From Allokutzneria sp. A3M-2-11 16 (lineage in GTDB: Bacteria; Actinomycetota; Actinomycetes; Mycobacteriales; Pseudonocardiaceae), in contig NZ_JANAVO010000002.1 of NCBI RefSeq assembly GCF_024213555.1, forward strand, positions 62,001-126,000: a DNA stretch of 64,000 nucleotides. The letters run 5' to 3'. The position numbers were made by a program, and so were the translations under genes. Positions 62,956-64,000 of this stretch are shown here, in pieces; the first letter of the stretch is position 1; every line of letters begins with the position of its first letter. Below the pieces are notes generated by a model, which saw nothing but the letters and a program-made list of their open reading frames with translations, made no database searches and had not been told where the DNA came from.

Positions 62956-64000
62956 AACCGTTGGTGGAGCTGTCCAACCTGTCGCTTTCCGCGGACGGTC
63001 GGCCGCTGTTGGACGGTGTGAACCTCACGATCGCGCCGGGCGAGGCCGTTGGCGTGCTCGGGCCTTCCGGCTCCGGGAAGACGACCCTCGCGTTGGCAGT
63101 GCTGGGCCACCTCCGCCCCGGGGTGCGCCATGTCAGCGGTCAGTCCTATGTGGATGGACACCCGATGCTTCCCTCGCCTCCGCCCGGAGTGCGCGGCGGT
63201 GTTGTCGGTTACCTCGGCCAGGACCCCGGCCTGCTGCTCAATCCCTACGCCAAGGTCAGTGCCGATCTGCCGCTCTCCCGCGTCGGCCTGTCCACCTCAC
63301 TGGTCGGCCGCTACCCGCATCAGCTCTCCGGCGGTCAGCAGCAGCGCGTCGCGCTCGCCATCGCGCTTGCCCGCCAGCCACGGCTGCTGGTACTGGACGA
63401 GCCAACCACCGCGCTGGACGTGCTGGCCAAGACCGAAGTGCTGACCGAGCTTCGACGGCTCCGGGACAGCGGCGTCGCCTTGTTGTGGATCAGCCATGAT
63501 CTGGACACAGTGGACAGTCTGGTCGATCGCGTGTTCACGATGGACGGCTCTGCTCCGACTCGTAGCGCCATCCCTCGCACACCGTCCACTTCGGACGGAC
63601 CGATTGCTCTACGTGCCTCGGGCCTGCATGCGGCTCATGGTTCGCATCGTGTGCTCAACGACGTTGACTTGGACGTTCGCGAGGGGGAATGTCTTGCCGT
63701 GCTCGGAGCTTCGGGCGTTGGCAAGAGCACGCTCGCGCGATGCTTGGTCGGGCTGCACAAGCCCAGCTCGGGAGCGGTGTCCGGATCGGATATCCAGCTG
63801 GTGCCACAGAATCCGGCGGAGTCGCTGCACCCGCGCCAGGACGTCCGCACGGCTTTGGTCCGCCCGCTGCGCAAGATCCGGGGGATGCGGCGGCCCTACG
63901 ACGCGGAGGTGCACCGCCTGCTCGACGCGGTCGGACTGCCCGCCGAGTTCGCCTCGCGGCTACCCGGTGAACTGTCCGGCGGTCAGCGGCAACGCGTCGC
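62952..64000 (+). CDS. ABC transporter ATPase with two fused nucleotide-binding domains (3' end outside window)
   Basis: 349 codons to the window edge without a stop. Domain 1 (about 1-215) has Walker A VLGPSGSGKTTL, signature LSGGQQQRVALAIA and Walker B LLVLDEPTTALDV. Domain 2 begins near residue 220 with Walker A VLGASGVGKSTLARC and reaches LSGGQRQRVA at the edge. This DppD-DppF fusion would power the two permeases. ATG 62952 overlaps the permease stop (ATGA). Confidence 0.88.
   Translation, partial: MKPLVELSNLSLSADGRPLLDGVNLTIAPGEAVGVLGPSGSGKTTLALAVLGHLRPGVRHVSGQSYVDGHPMLPSPPPGVRGGVVGYLGQDPGLLLNPYAKVSADLPLSRVGLSTSLVGRYPHQLSGGQQQRVALAIALARQPRLLVLDEPTTALDVLAKTEVLTELRRLRDSGVALLWISHDLDTVDSLVDRVFTMDGSAPTRSAIPRTPSTSDGPIALRASGLHAAHGSHRVLNDVDLDVREGECLAVLGASGVGKSTLARCLVGLHKPSSGAVSGSDIQLVPQNPAESLHPRQDVRTALVRPLRKIRGMRRPYDAEVHRLLDAVGLPAEFASRLPGELSGGQRQRV

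Overview
High-GC actinobacterial DNA. Dense GTG/ATG starts, ATGA/GTGA stop-start overlaps, an alaS-ruvX-mltG-aroE-prepilin peptidase-aroC-aroK-aroB-aroQ block, a DasR-type PTS locus and IdeR/DmdR1-type iron boxes all fit Actinomycetota. The overall style suggests Pseudonocardiales; that is an inference from gene order and base use, since there is no rRNA in the window to confirm it.

Layout. (1) 1-4570, minus strand: a GNAT-VOC fusion (cut by the window edge), the shikimate genes aroQ, aroB, aroK, aroC, and a type IV prepilin peptidase. (2) 5017-8164: a GlcNAc/glucose PTS locus with EIIB and EIIA divergent from a GntR/UTRA regulator, EIIC and HPr, and a near-consensus DasR (dre) site between them. 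(3) 8281-10028: a DUF998 membrane protein, a secreted trypsin-like protease and a decayed ABC-permease remnant. (4) 10182-16233, minus: aroE, mltG, ruvX, alaS and two small membrane-associated proteins. (5) 16403-23405, plus: an iron-box-controlled NIS hydroxamate siderophore operon (PLP decarboxylase, IucA-like, IucB-like, IucD-like, IucC-like). (6) 23634-38717: housekeeping and cell-surface genes: DUF899, VanY-like peptidase, PAP2 phosphatase, a two-component system with lipoprotein, rarA, a uridine kinase-like P-loop protein, a ricin-type lectin, PhoD, a GntR-TetR hybrid regulator, a GNAT, an acyltransferase/C45 Ntn-hydrolase, an aminotransferase, an AAA/DUF234 ATPase and a HIT protein. These are followed by a broken flavin oxidoreductase gene (38782-39130). 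(7) 39290 to the window end: a pyochelin/yersiniabactin-type nonribosomal siderophore locus. It has two ABC exporter-fold proteins, two NRPSs with cyclization domains, a VOC protein, a stand-alone methyltransferase, a thiazolinyl imide reductase, a saccharopine-dehydrogenase-like protein and a type II thioesterase. Divergent from these is a Nik/Dpp-type ABC transporter that runs off the end.

How the siderophore locus should work (inference). An aryl acid, activated by an enzyme not in this window, is loaded on the N-terminal aryl carrier protein of the large NRPS (51469-58635). Cy1-A1-PCP1 adds a first heterocycle and Cy2-A2-PCP2 adds a cysteine-derived ring. The chain passes through a TubC-type docking contact to the second NRPS (42819-47357), where Cy-A-PCP adds a third ring from cysteine and the TE, which has a Cys nucleophile, releases it. 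The reductase converts a thiazoline to thiazolidine, and the free methyltransferase adds a methyl group.

The intergenic DNA carries at least four structured repeat families, two of them long palindromes with conserved architecture but diverged sequence. A 13-bp palindrome, GTCCACWGTGGAC, recurs inside coding sequence.
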